Origin: Anseranas semipalmata
Taxonomy: Eukaryota > Chordata > Aves > Anseriformes > Anseranatidae
Direction of reading: 5' to 3'
DNA: 64,000 bases
Assembly (NCBI GenBank): GCA_013399115.1
Contig: VXAA01001965.1
Span: 320,531 to 384,530 of the forward strand
Shown: positions 1-12,266 of the stretch, in pieces
Position numbering within the stretch: the first letter of the stretch is position 1
Layout: every line of letters starts with the position of its first letter
The notes under the pieces: generated by a model
What the model saw: only the letters and a program-made list of their open reading frames with translations
Told to the model about the DNA's origin: nothing
Databases searched by the model: none
Program-made: the position numbers and the translations under genes

Positions 1-838
1 GTAGAAAGGACAGGGCACAGCCAGGCAAAAGGCTTACAGGTGGAGTGGTTCTGTGCGATGTGCTATGGTTCAGCTCTTCAGTGAAGAGTTACATACCTAT
101 GCCTTTACTGAATGTTTTATAAGCTAGTGATTGTTTTTGCTCTTGTACCCCAGACAGTTGTGTACCAGGTGGATTTTAATGAAAAGGAGTACTTAAGTGG
201 TCATTTCCTGGTGTCTTATCTTTTAAGCATGAGTTTTATGAGTACAAAAATAAGAAATCTCAACATTTCTGAAGCAACCTTAACCCATCCTTATCAAAAT
301 ACTAGAGCTTACAAGCTAACCTAACCTTCCTGTGCACATGGGAGATTTGTGCCTTTTTTGGTTATTCTCCTGTTTCTCTGAGGTTGTTTACATGACAGAA
401 GGTAGCAAAACTGCTTTTTATTTAACCTTGAAACAGGAAGACTCAAGGACATGTTTATGATCATCCCCACAACACAGACCAAACTACTTAGTTCTTCTTT
501 TTTAGACAGCAAAACACATTAATAAAATCTTCTCCTTCACGGTGTCCAGGTAGAGATTAGGAAGACAATTCTTCCTCCCAGCCATAACACCTTACAATTG
601 CCTAAGTGCATTATTGCTTGTTTTAGTTTTTTTTCTGCAAATCCCTATGGACCATGAGACAAAGCCAAGGATATCAGGCATGAAACTGTTTATGAGTTCT
701 TAATTAAAGAACAATAATTAGCCAACTCACAAAAATCATAGTGGAACTAGACTTGCCATCTCTCTGTTTGTCCATCCATTTTGATGCTAAGCTGGATGTC
801 ACCTGTGGAAGGTGATAATGAATTTTCAGTAGTAAGTG

Positions 839-865
839 TATATATGTATATATATATATATATAC
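839..865. repeat. (TA)n microsatellite
   Basis: Alternating TA with a single G interruption (tatatatg, then uninterrupted TA), ending at tacagg. It is a simple dinucleotide repeat in unremarkable flanking sequence. Confidence 0.9.
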
Positions 866-2515
866 AGGATAGTCAGAAACAGCAGGGTTTTGTCCTCACA
901 GGACAGGTTGGTGAGAATGAAGACAAGCACTTCCCCCATGTTTTCCATGGAAAACTTCAACTTCTCATGAAATGCTGAAGCCTGAAAACACTGATTTGGA
1001 AAACCAGAGTCATCTACAATCAGCTCTCCACTATCTGCTGCAGTGAGAGGGTGGATAATCTGCGTTAGGTAGAAACATTACCTACAGAAAATTAAACCAC
1101 GCAGTGGCAACATGAAGGGGACAAGAAAGGCCAGATATCCTGTTGCTGCGATACCTGGAATTTCCTTGGTCAGGACCAAAGAAAGCAGCGGGGTCCATGA
1201 GACATAGGGACAATCAGACACAACCATAATGCTTGCAGTGCCAAGCTGCCTCATGAAGACCTAATTTAAGTGCCTTTTCTCTCAAGGCAGACTTAATCTA
1301 AATAAAGCAATTTTTTTTGATTATTTATGGTAGGACTCATCAGAGTTTTGGAAAGGTTGCAATGGTGCACCACAAGAATTATAGTTCAGGTGTTCCCATA
1401 TTGCTGTTTTTTCTCTGTGGGACAGACGCTGCACCCCATAGTGCAACATGGCCGAAGAATCCCATGACACCCATTAGTAAGTAGGTCAATATGAAAAATG
1501 TTTCTTTTTTCCTGCCATAAAGCTTGTTCTTCCAAGTATACTGTATGGTGTTAAACTGAACTCTAGCAGGATAGGGTTAAACTCAACCACCTGCAGAAAA
1601 ATGGTGGGTAATGTTTTTATTTTTAATTTTTGGCCAGTCCAGAGTCAGAAGAGCATTTTGCCACCACCTACTGATGCAAAGTGTCCAGAAAGTACCAATG
1701 ATTAAAGATTTGCAGTGTAATTAACAAGTACTCAGATACAGTAAAAAACACCTGCAGTGTTTCCATGGTCTGATAGGTACCTAGATAACATAGAAGCAAA
1801 ATGCATAGTTCTCCATGCAATCCCCTCCCTGGCTCTCAGAATAACCAATTCTGTGCTCTGCAGCCTGCCCCCAGCTTTGCAGCAATTTTTGATTTTTTAA
1901 CCTTGAAGGGCTTTAATCATTTTACAACGTGCTAAGGAAATTCAGTCCTTCCCTGCTGAAGGCTGGAAGAATAAGACTACTGACCCTTTTTGGATGCAGT
2001 TACATTTTGATCTTTGCCTAATAAGCTGACTCTTTGCTGAAGGGTCATCTGCCCACTTCCAGATGTCCCTGATTTCTCCTAGGTCATCTGTTCCTAAAGG
2101 TAAATGAACCTACAAATCAGTACAACTTTTTATCCTAAATGATGGCATGTAATTGTGCTAATAATTTCTTTTTGTCTCAGGTCCCCACTGCCACTTCAAC
2201 AAGAGTTTTGTCCTTGTAGAAGCAGTAGACATAAGTGAGATCTTGCATTTTCTTTTCTATTTGTGTGTTCTGTAATACAGAGAGGTTACTTGCTAGGAGA
2301 CAAAGCTTAAAGATAGATTCAGCATTTAACGTTAGGCTTGGATATTTTGGTCACACAGACAAACAGATGCATCAAACTTAACAGTCACTAAATATATATC
2401 TTGCTTTGAATAGTTATTAAAGTCTAAAATTAAATTAAATCTTGCAGATATAACATAAAAGTGGGATCTGTAAGCTGTGTTTTTTCTTCTCTTACAGCAG
2501 TGAAATGGTTAAGGA

Positions 2516-2533
2516 TTTTTTTTTTTTTTTTTT
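2516..2533. repeat. Poly-T homopolymer (18 T)
   Basis: An uninterrupted run of 18 T. No LINE or SINE body was recognised beside it, so it is annotated only as a homopolymer. Confidence 0.9.
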
Positions 2534-2776
2534 GAAGAACTTTAGAGGCACAATGGAGAAGCACAGAAGCATAAATCTGAAGGTTAAATTTGTATTGGCT
2601 TTGCTCCTCCTTCCCATAGGAGCACAGATGGTAAAAACCTTAAAGCTACCCCTGCTATTATCATGGAATAAATGAATTATCAGGTTTCTCCCTCACAATG
2701 CTAACTATGGAAGGCGCCTTCCTACTCACATCATGAGCAAGATCATTTAAATGAAGAACTGCTGTTTGTTTGATCT

Positions 2777-2836
2777 GGGGAAAAAAAGAAAAAAAAAGGA
2801 AAGAAAGAAAGAAAAAGTGAAAGGAAAAGAAAAAGA
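2777..2836 (+). repeat. Homopurine tract, GAAA-rich
   Basis: About 60 bases of almost pure purine containing several gaaa units, with only one pyrimidine (the T of gtga) inside. Read from the minus strand it gives phenylalanine- and serine-rich open frames that are compositional artefacts. Confidence 0.85.
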
Positions 2837-5800
2837 TCTCTGAAAGATCACTCTTTGGACTTGGAGCAATCGCTTCCACACAGTTGCCTAAAGCCGCAAA
2901 GCCAGCCAAGCCCACTGGATTTCTAAAATGATGCTAGGCATTCTCTTCTCGGCTTCTGCTTCAAAGAACCACAATTTGTTTGTTGTGGTGGCTGCAAAAG
3001 ATGCCTGCACCTGAGAAGTGGCATTCCTAGAGGGAAGGCAAAGAAAAAAGAAATCTGCCTTGCATGTAGCTTCCTGGGAAGAGAGTGAGTCAAAGTGAGG
3101 GATAATGAAAACAAGGCGAAGCAAAGCACTAAGAAATGTACTGGAGGGAAATATTCTCTCTGATGCTATGATTAAAATTATCCTTTGGAAAAGATGAACC
3201 TCTCTCTGCTCGTGCTTCTGCAAGCCTTCACGCACAACTTAAGACCACTTCAACTAACATTAAGACCCTGATAGTCTTCCGGAAAGCATCTCTCTGCACA
3301 GATCATATAAGCAATTAAAGTAGATGAAACTGGGATTTTGCCTGATATTCCAATGTTAAAGCATGGATGAAACAAAACCAGGATTTAAACCTCTAAGCCA
3401 ATATTTTTGCTCAAATTCGATGAGAAAGGGAGAAGCCAGTGACATGGACCTTAATTAAATAAAATTACCATTTGAAACCCAAAGATTAAAGTGAGCATTA
3501 GCTCTTGTGTGTACGACCTACAGTTTCTCAGCAGTTCTTATTACCTGTTCTCAACCATCTATATAGCGAAATTTCAAAAAAATAAATGCTGCAATTTCAA
3601 TTTATTTTTCCTCACCCTAGACTTCTAGGGGCTATATTTTCAAGCTATTGTCCGCTACAAAAAGATAAAAAAAAAAAAATCTTACAGAAAAATCACCTTA
3701 TTCCAATGGCTGTGGGTTCACGTGCAACTTGAAGAGTCCTAGCTAAATAGCAGGAGGTGGCAACTAGGAAAACCTGCACATGTGTTTGCTTCTATATGTT
3801 CTGTGAAGGTGACTGTTCTCGCTGAATATTGGTTTTGATATTAATAGTGACAAAGAGTAACAGTTTGCTTCTCTTCAGCTGTTGTTACCGTGCATGCCTG
3901 CAGATTATTGCTGCTGTATGGCGAGCGTGTGGGTAGGACTGCACTCTGCTTTCTGGGTACAGCTGTGCCCTGATATGAGTCCTAATGTGTGAAATTAATG
4001 GGGTTGCGCTGTGCAGGTGAATTATAGCTTGCGGTGTCAACGAGATAGGTAGGAGCTTAAAGAAATGCAACTTTATACAAAATAAAAGGGAGGGTAATCT
4101 AAAAAAAGATGTGTTTTTCTTCAGTCAAATCATATATAGGTCCCTTTTCCCTCTAATTGCCACAGTATATAATTTAGAAAATATTAGTCATTCTTCTTTC
4201 AAAAATACAAGTAGGGAAATTACATGGGCATTGAAGCATTCAAATGTAAGTGATATCATTTAAAAAAAAATAGCAGAAATACAGTAAGGAGAAAATTAAC
4301 AGTTAGTTGTTCTCTTCAAAAAAGTTCAGCAAAATTATGGAATACTTCCTCCGAGTTATGAAGGCATTCATTTGTGCTGCAGTATTTGTACAGATGAAAG
4401 TAAGTTATTGCACGATTGAATAACACAATTAGATTTTTATTGTGGAGATCTACTGAGCCATTGTCTGCAGCACCACAGCAGTGGGACCAAACAAGGTCCA
4501 GGGGACAGGAACCAGGAGGAATGCCCCAAAACCAATGGGACAGGAGGGCAATCACCCACTGAAGACCAACACAGGTGAACTGATGAAGGGAAGCCAAGTC
4601 TTTTTAGGACTATTCTTTGCATCAAACCCTCAAGTAATAGGTGTGTTTTTCTGCACTGGTGTTTTTCCTTTGGGTGTTTAGCATGGCTGGCATAAGCTTT
4701 TGGCCAAGGCCAAGGCTGCTTGTGCATATCCACTGCCTGTTTTGTTTAACACCGAGGTTTCTCTGGCTTGGTGAAGTTGTCCCTCTGCTTCCTTCCAAGT
4801 TCTAGAAGCCCCACATAGGAGGTCCTAGTGCAAAGAGAAAGAAGGGTAAAGCTACTATTTCCAACTTTTCTGACCTCAAATAAGTGCTTTTAAAGCCATT
4901 GGGCCTCATGAAGACCATTCAAAAAGCAGGATGGGTACAGAAGTAGTCTCAAAAACAGTGGCTCTTTTGGTTGCACTTCTTGTTCACACCTCTTTTCGTG
5001 TGACTGAATTTTCAGGGAGCCCGCAGCAACCTTCCCTTTACATTCTGCATCCCCTAAAGCTAGAAAAGAAGTGAGGACAGCAGCTGTCCCCTCACAGAAG
5101 CTCCTCAGAAGCACGGCTGCTCCTACTGCTCTCTGAGAAACATGACCTGCTGCTGCCAAACTGCAGCTGCTACACTTACACGTGTCGAGCGCCACATCAC
5201 TTAATAGCTTTATTGCACAGCGCAACAGGGGAAAAAAAGGCTTGTTAGAGGAAGACAGTAGGAGCTCGGAGATCACCACTTAACCCTGTGGGATAAAAAC
5301 TCTTAACGGATAAAGAATAATATTGCATCTCTACCCAAGGTGGAATTTCAGCAGTGGATGCAAAATACGGACAGCAGAACAGCAGCATGGTGGGGAGATG
5401 GGAAGGACAACACATGAGGGAATACAGCTCACCAAGGTAGATTTTCCATGGATAGATAGGACAGTTTTCTGGTTTCCCACCTCCACGTCCTGCTATGAAC
5501 CCTGCTCTAAAGGTGCATATTTAGGCAGAGCATGGCCAGAAATGGCCAGGCACGTGATTTGTATGGACAGCAGGTAAATACCGAGCAGCTCCTACAACAA
5601 AACAGAGCACGGAAGAAGAAAGCATTCTTGTCCAAGAAAATGTGCCAAAGACAACCTGAGGTGTACTTTACAGAGTAGAAATTGTCAGAGCTGTTAGCTG
5701 CACTGGTGTAGGGCTCTTTGACCCGAAACAGCAAGCGAGGTATGGGGCACTGCAGCAGCAGCAGCGCAGTGGTCGATCAGCTCCAGTGTTGAGCTGTATC

Positions 5801-6897
5801 GAGCTGTGCTGCAAATTATGCATTCAGTAGATGTTTGTCCACCTGAGACCCATGGCATCGCCTGTTCATGCAGGATGCGTGAATAGCCCTTCTCCCATCA
5901 CCCATGCCTTCAAGGGACAGCCTGTGATGACTAAGATTTCCTTCAAGCTTAATTCTGGACTCATTATTCAGGCACTTTGATAGCAAACTGATTGTTATTC
6001 TTCAGGATCTAATGACATCTTTTTCTCTGAACAGTCAAAAATGAAATTCCCTCTGACCACGACTAATCAGCATGTGAACTGCTGCATGCTATCTTTCATT
6101 TCCACAGTCCTGAGAATGAGCTTGCATGTGAGAGTTTTAAGCCAGTACAATGAGACATAAAAAGGGGGAAAAAAACACAGGTTCCACCTGAGGACCGTAG
6201 CATTTTGTACTGAAGCAGTCCATTATGTTAAGTTGGGGAATGAGAATTTTAAACCCCAAAATAGAGATAATCTGAGAAAAGCAGCATGTGGAGGGTGACT
6301 AAGTTTTCATTCATTTTCTCTTGAATACTAAAAATAAAAATGTAATAACCATAATAATGGCTTGTGTACAAAATTCCAGCTAAATGTACTCACGATAGCT
6401 GCACTCTGAAAAAAATCTGACCAGAGAAGGTTGCATACAAAATAAACTGAAGGTTTGCATTAGGGGTGGACAGGTAACAGGACAAAGAAGTATTCAAAGC
6501 GTACCAAATTTCACGGAACACATGAAATTATTTTTCCCTGAAAGACAGAGGCGGGTTAGTGCTGTAACATTCACTCAACATTACATTTGTCAAATGCTAT
6601 TTGTCTGGTCCTTTGTTTCACCATGATGTCTTGTCCTGCCTGATTTTACGCTTTCTGTTTAATTAGCTTTCTGTGATAAAAGCCTGAAAAGGTATTTGTC
6701 GAGTGTTTCAAGCAAACATTCTTCACCTGCCTCTCTTACCAGGCTTGCACTGTTGTGGGTCCCTAACTGGCATCGTTCACCCTTCAGCATCCACTCGAGT
6801 ACGTTCTGGCATCCACGGTGTTAATGACAGCTATTATATACAAAATTGTTTTAATTAGTTGTTTGTCTAAATGAGGGAAATATGTGATCTAATACAT

Positions 6898-7045
6898 GAG
6901 CACTAGATTGGGGACTTTGATTTCTCAGCAAAACACTGATATCAAATTCCTCTCTGGCCTTGAGACAGTCATTTCAGTACTTTGTTTCATGTTCCCCATT
7001 TGTGCAGCAGAAACAATATTTACCTCATCCAGGTGTTGTGAACTG
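6898..7045 (+). repeat. Probable ancient MIR/CORE-SINE relic
   Basis: The stretch follows the order of a MIR-type SINE body: gagcac-like start, a ccttgag(a)cagtcatttc segment, then tttcatgttccccatttgtg, aatatttacctcatcc and gttgtgaactg. These correspond to the family's 'accttgggcaagttactt', 'cctcagtttcctcatctgta', 'tacctcatag' and 'gttgtgaggat' blocks. Divergence is high, as expected for a repeat that predates birds. The assignment is by eye and from memory of the consensus; a chance match over this many ordered blocks is unlikely. Confidence 0.55.
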
Positions 7046-7761
7046 CATTCCCACTTCACCATGCTCACTTATCCCTCCAGTTTTTAAAAGATAATTCTTT
7101 TATTTAAGGAGGAAAGGGATTTCAGACTAAGGGAAGTGATGGCTGAGTCTGAAAGCAGGCTCTCCTTTTAGCTCCTGACATTACTGATTTACCCTAGCAG
7201 CCTGTAGGCTTTACCTACAATAAAAAGAGGGATGCAGAAACCATAACAAATTATTTCCCTGACAGATCTGGGTACAAATTGCAAACCTGGCTGGTAAATT
7301 TCTCACCCACCAGTGTCCTTAGCACAGAAAAGAGAAAGACTCTGCAGAGTGGCCATACTCTGTCTGATTGCTGATCACCAGTGAGTGTTTGAAAACCCAG
7401 AGAAAGCTGATGGAGGTTTGAACCACCCCACCAGGAAGCTCAGTGTGCACACACATAAACTGAAGCACTGGTAGTACCTCCAGAGCAGCAAAGACCATAA
7501 ATGAATGCTTCAACTTGCAAGTGCCTTCATGAACAAGGGCCTCTGTATTTTTCAGGCTATGGTACTGAGTGTCTTGGAACAAATTTTGAATTCTTCTCTT
7601 CTTTTACTCCCTGGCCAGAGTCAGTCTGAAGGGATATGAGGTCCAAACAGGAGGAGTCTGCCCTCATCTACATTGGGCTGAACAATTCATTGCATCAAGA
7701 ACTGAGCTTCCAGCTTCTCTCCCTGCCACGTGAAGTGATTTCACCTTGAACCCAATGAATG
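7046..7761. other. Intergenic DNA, nothing recognised
   Basis: Lies between the SINE-like relic and the first CR1 copy. No conserved frame, RNA or repeat was identified. Confidence 0.5.
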
Positions 7762-8066
7762 TCTCTACAACTATCTCAAAGGAGGTTGTAGTGAGGTGGG
7801 ATCGGTCTCTTTTCCCAAGCAACAAGAGATAGGACAAGCATGAGGGGAGGTTTAGGTTGGATATTAGGAAGAATTTCTTCACTGAAAGGGTTGTGAGGTA
7901 TTGGAACAGCCTGCCCAAGGAAGTGGTTGAGTCACCATCCCTGGAGGTATTCAAAAAACGTGTAGATGTGGTGCTTAGGGACATGGTTTAGTGGTAGACT
8001 TGGCAGTGCTAGGTTAACAGTTGGACTTGATGATCTCAGAGGTCTTTTCCAATCTAAGTGATTCTA
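7762..8066 (+). mobile_element. CR1 LINE 3' fragment, plus orientation
   Basis: This is the 3' end of a chicken-repeat-1 non-LTR retrotransposon. Recognisable blocks in order are ctatctcaaaggaggttgta, ggatcggtctcttttcccaa, gggaggtttaggttggatat, gaatttcttcactgaaaggg, ggaagtggttgagtcaccat and ggacttgatgatctcagagg, ending at gattcta. The 5' end is truncated, as is usual for CR1. About two dozen bases normally between the 'gataggac' block and 'ggggaggttt' are missing, an internal deletion relative to the consensus as I remember it. Only one copy of the terminal octamer remains. It is dead, with no complete reverse transcriptase frame. Confidence 0.93.
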
Positions 8067-10059
8067 CAAAAGGCTTGCTCCAGTAAATCATCAGTAGATA
8101 TCTGTCATTAGGGATTCATTACTGGCATTCCTCTTTGATGTATACTTTGAAAAATCACTTTGCCCCCTCCTCCTACAATCAATTTGATATGCAGTTTTGA
8201 TTGAGTAGGGTGTGAGCCTCATTGGCCTGGCGCATGAGAAGTAAGGTCACTGCAATTATTCAACTGTTAGTTAAGCATGTTACTTCTTCAATTTTTTCCT
8301 CCCCCTTCTCCCTAAGTCAAATCTCAGAGAAGGTACAACACCTAAAAGTGCTTAATAATGGTCATCCATATAATGGATTTTTTTTTCTGCCTTGTATCAA
8401 ATGCATTGACCTCTTCTTTACCTCAGTCAATAGATCTTGATTTCAGTCTCCAGAGAAATTTGTGTATGCTAATTATGATCACCTTCATCACGATGGAGAC
8501 CTTGTTATGACACACCGAAATGCTGAGTTGCGAAGAGAAGAGTGAAATTGTGCACGAGAAGACATGGGGTTCCCTGCTGAAAACATACAGTGTGGGTTTG
8601 CCGCAGATGAAAGGCAGCCCTAGGTGGAGATACTTGCCTGTAAATTCCAGCCCTGCATGGCTGTCAGCAGTGAAACCCTCGTCCACAGGTTTCCCTGCTC
8701 CTGCATCCCAAAACAGACCTGGAGAGACCCAAAACATTGCATCTGCTAACACGCAGTTTGCAAATAGCTGATGTAGGAAAAAGTGAAGCCCTGCTAAAAC
8801 CCTCGCACCCTCTGCAGTGCAAGTGCTGGAGTCCCACAGGGTCCTGGCTATGGCGTGAAGGAGGATGAGATGTTAACCAGAGACAGATGGGGGGTACCAG
8901 GGCTTCATTTTGGTGCTGCAGCTGTTTAATCCTTCTATCCGTGTCATGATAGCACAGCGGGTGGTGGAAAGGGCATCACAGAGAGAGAGCAAGGAGGGTG
9001 CCTTGGGCTGCCAGGCAGAGGCGAGGGACTGCGGCGAGGGAAAGCTGCAACTTCAGGCCGCCGGGACAGAGGAGAAGCAAACAACAAGCAAAAGGCAGAA
9101 ACGAGAGAGATTCAGCCATGTGGACAAGGACACGGCACCAAGGAGCGGCCTGGGAGAAGGGGACACGCTGCAGGATACTGCAGGCACCAGTGGGCTCAGG
9201 GGAAATCTGCTTGCCTGCAGGACTCCGGGCCAGCTTCAAGCAGGCTGCGGTGCAGGCAGGAGCCACACAGACATGCTCCAACATTCCCCGCAGATGTCCA
9301 CACATCTGCGACACGTCTATGCAGCATAAGTCGGATCTGCAAAGACACCCGGGGTAGCTCTAGGAAAACCTGCCCACGAGCTGGAAGGACTCGGTCGAGA
9401 CCTATGCTAGGTCACTGTATCGCCTCTGGCACCTGCAAAGCTCATTCAGGTCTCACTTGGGTGTACATGGTCTGCGCTGTGCTTTGCAAAGAGGTGCTTT
9501 AGGTTATTCCTAAAGAACAGAGAGAATCCAGTTCCTCATGGCAGCAGCCAGTTTCTGCAGACCATAAAAACTTAATTTCCCTTCCTAAATCTCCCACCCA
9601 AATAACAACTTGCTATTTCAATAACAAATGATATGGAGGCCTTATGAGAAAAGCCTTCTGCATTATAAGACCCTGAATATACCACTGTCCACTGTTGACA
9701 GGGTCCCATGAAAAAAATAATAATAATACCCAAACCTATTATCAAAGTTTGTTCTGCTGTATACGCAGGAAAGGCAACTTTAATGCTGATATTTCATAAC
9801 CTTCTTACGCTGTACTTTGCAACCCTTGTGTCATTCTTTTAAAGGCAGGTGTTTGTAATGGCACAAAAGATGGCAAGTGTCTTATTTGGCATGAGAAGTA
9901 CCCTCTTAGCTTAGAAACACTCATTTTCTTCCCTGGAATTATTCCTTCTAGGAACCTACAATGAGCAGCAAGAGGGAAACAGAGCTTTTTAGGACTCCCG
10001 CAATCAGCACCAGGCCCATGAGACCGTGCATGCCACAGCTCTCACCTCTGTCCTGAGGT

Positions 10060-10200
10060 GCAAGCCCACCTGGCGGCACGTCCAGCGCCGTGAGTGAGCC
10101 CAGTGCTCCGGCCAGGCGCCCGAGGGCGGGCGGCGGGGAAGGGGCTGCTGGGGATACCTGCCCCGCGACGCCCACTCTTGTCCTGCAGCACCTCACCTGT
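10060..10200. promoter_or_regulatory. Small CpG-rich patch with G-quadruplex motif
   Basis: This patch is markedly richer in G+C and CpG than the surrounding tens of kilobases. The plus strand from 10124 to 10153 carries G runs (ggg, ggg, gggg, gggg, then gggg after a seven-base loop), which fits the four-run quadruplex pattern and contains GGGCGG boxes of the SP1 type. It may be a small promoter or enhancer island, or only a local GC spike. No adjoining exon was recognised. Confidence 0.35.
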
Positions 10201-12237
10201 GGCAGGGTGGAAGCAGGCGCACAGGTGGCAGCTTTGGAGACACGGCTGTATAGTTACTTTTATATATGCCCTTAATTTTCCACAGCTGGAGTACGCCCCA
10301 CAGGGACCTACCTGGAACCAGACAAAGGCACAAACACTGCTACCAAATTTTGGAGGGGACTCGCTTTGCAATGCAGAGATATATAACAAGGGCTGTGCGA
10401 GAAGTGTCTCACTGACAAGTTTGGACAGGCTGTCAGGTGTCACGGGCCCCCCCTGCCAACACGGTAATCAATCCCTAGCAAAGAGGGAAGTCACAGATAT
10501 TGGATCAGCTAAGAGACATTTACCCAGGAGAACTTTTGTCCCCATCTGTCTTACTTACACTGATTTTAATCATTTATTTGAAGAAAGGAAATGGTATACC
10601 TCTTCTCTCCATGTACTGTCACTTCCTCAGGTCCAACCCCATGCTACAAGTCACTTGCAGATATTCTTCAGCGTTTATTACAGGAATTACACCTTCTGAA
10701 TAGATGCACATGAATTCATTTTGGACAAATAAAAGCCTTCTCTGTGCAATCCATTTTTTGTTCTGTTTGACTAAGGAATGGCATTTTGTACTAAATTGTT
10801 GGCTGTGCTTTTCCTCTATGCACACGCAGCTTTTCCCATCGTGTAACCTTAGCAGTTAATAGGGTGACTCCAATAGAACTGGCTGATCTCCAGCATTTCC
10901 AGGTTGTAGAAAAAAGCCTTCATGAAAGAAGGAGACACGTTGTTCCTTCCTGCCTGAGGTCTGCTAGGTAGCAAAGGTTCACTGGCTAAGGGGTGCTTGG
11001 ACATACGTGGTGACTGAGAATAAAACTGTTGATTAGAGACGCCTGGCTACTGAAATAAGTGCTACTCATTTCTACCTACAGACACTTAATAATAACTTCC
11101 AGTTGGTGGGCTACCTAGCTTGGCTTGCAAACTAAAAAAAAATTGGGGGCAAAGGGGTGTCTGTGAACCACTTAATAATTAAACTAAGACTGAGCCAGGA
11201 TTATAGCAAAGGAGAAAGCAGTAGAGAAAAATCTAATTACAGAAAATTTAACCTTGGCATAACTCAGCTTATAGGTAGGTTCAGTTTGGCTTGGTATTGT
11301 TAGAAAAATATAAAAGGAGAATATCATATACCAGATTGAAAGGGGAAGAGATGAAATTATTTCAACAGATAAAGTTATGGTTGGAGTGTTATTTTTTTTG
11401 CCATTGATACTTAATCTTACAGTCTCCACTTCAGACAGCAACTTTGCAGCCCTCTGTGCTCTGAAACCTGGAGGATGCAAAGACACAATTGGGTTTGAAT
11501 GATGGAGCTGCTGAATCCACTTGAAAATTAAACTGCAAACACAACCCAATCGACTCACCAGGGCACCCTTGTGTTGCGGCATTCCAAACAGCCTGCTCCT
11601 GGTGCTCAGGACAGCCTGCATCGGTATGCTTTGGGCTGAATCGTGTAGCGTGCATTTTACCTCCTAAGGGAGCCATCCAGGCAGCCAGGTGAGCAGCAGA
11701 CCCTCCCCTTGAACACAGGCTAGAGCTTAAACTTCATAACATCTATATAAAAAAAAAGCAACAAAACCAGAAGCCTTAGGGCTTTCCCAGAGGTCCTCTC
11801 AGTTCAGCACTTCTGTCCACATCAGGCAACAGGGCTCACAGGAAACACCAGCCACAGCAGGTCAGCCCATCAGTCTCCCCTCTCCCCTTGAGAGTGAGCA
11901 GCCAGCAAAAGAGCTCAGGTTCCTCCTTGGGACACAAAACATCTCCAGCTCCCCTTGCTCATTTGCACCAAGAGGACACAAACACACCCTCAGGAGCTCC
12001 ACCACCAGCTGGAAGAGATCCCTCCTGGAGTAAAGGTGGCTGATCCATGGGTGGATCATGCTTTGCAAACAACATGGCCGTTCAAGAGGAGGATCCTCAG
12101 CTGTAGAGCTCGGGGCTTTTATCTGTTTTTGTTTAATATGTAGCTCCTCTAAAAGCCCACATGAAAACAGATATAAGTGCTGAAAATTTTCATTTCTTAC
12201 AACCCTGTATTCCTGAGTTTCTGGAGCAAATAAAGGG

Positions 12238-12266
12238 AAAAAAAAAAAAAAGAAAAAAAAAAAAAA
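12238..12266. repeat. Interrupted poly-A run
   Basis: Twenty-nine positions of A with a single G at 12252. The overlapping minus-strand open frame reads a run of phenylalanines through it and is not credible as a protein. Confidence 0.9.

Larger units (their letters stand above)
1..6897. other. Intergenic DNA, no gene recognised
   Basis: No open frame resembles a known protein, and the longest frames are short and low in complexity. Visible contents are a TA-rich microsatellite near 840, a poly-T run near 2516, a purine-rich tract near 2777, a short A run at 3667-3679, and an AT-rich stretch at about 6570-6880 that could be a conserved regulatory element. Nothing else is supported. Confidence 0.6.

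Noticed and set aside
10094..10699. 201-codon open frame on the plus strand
   Set aside because: It begins in the CpG-rich patch and continues into AT-rich DNA with no change of frame constraint, recognisable domain or splice context. Probably chance.
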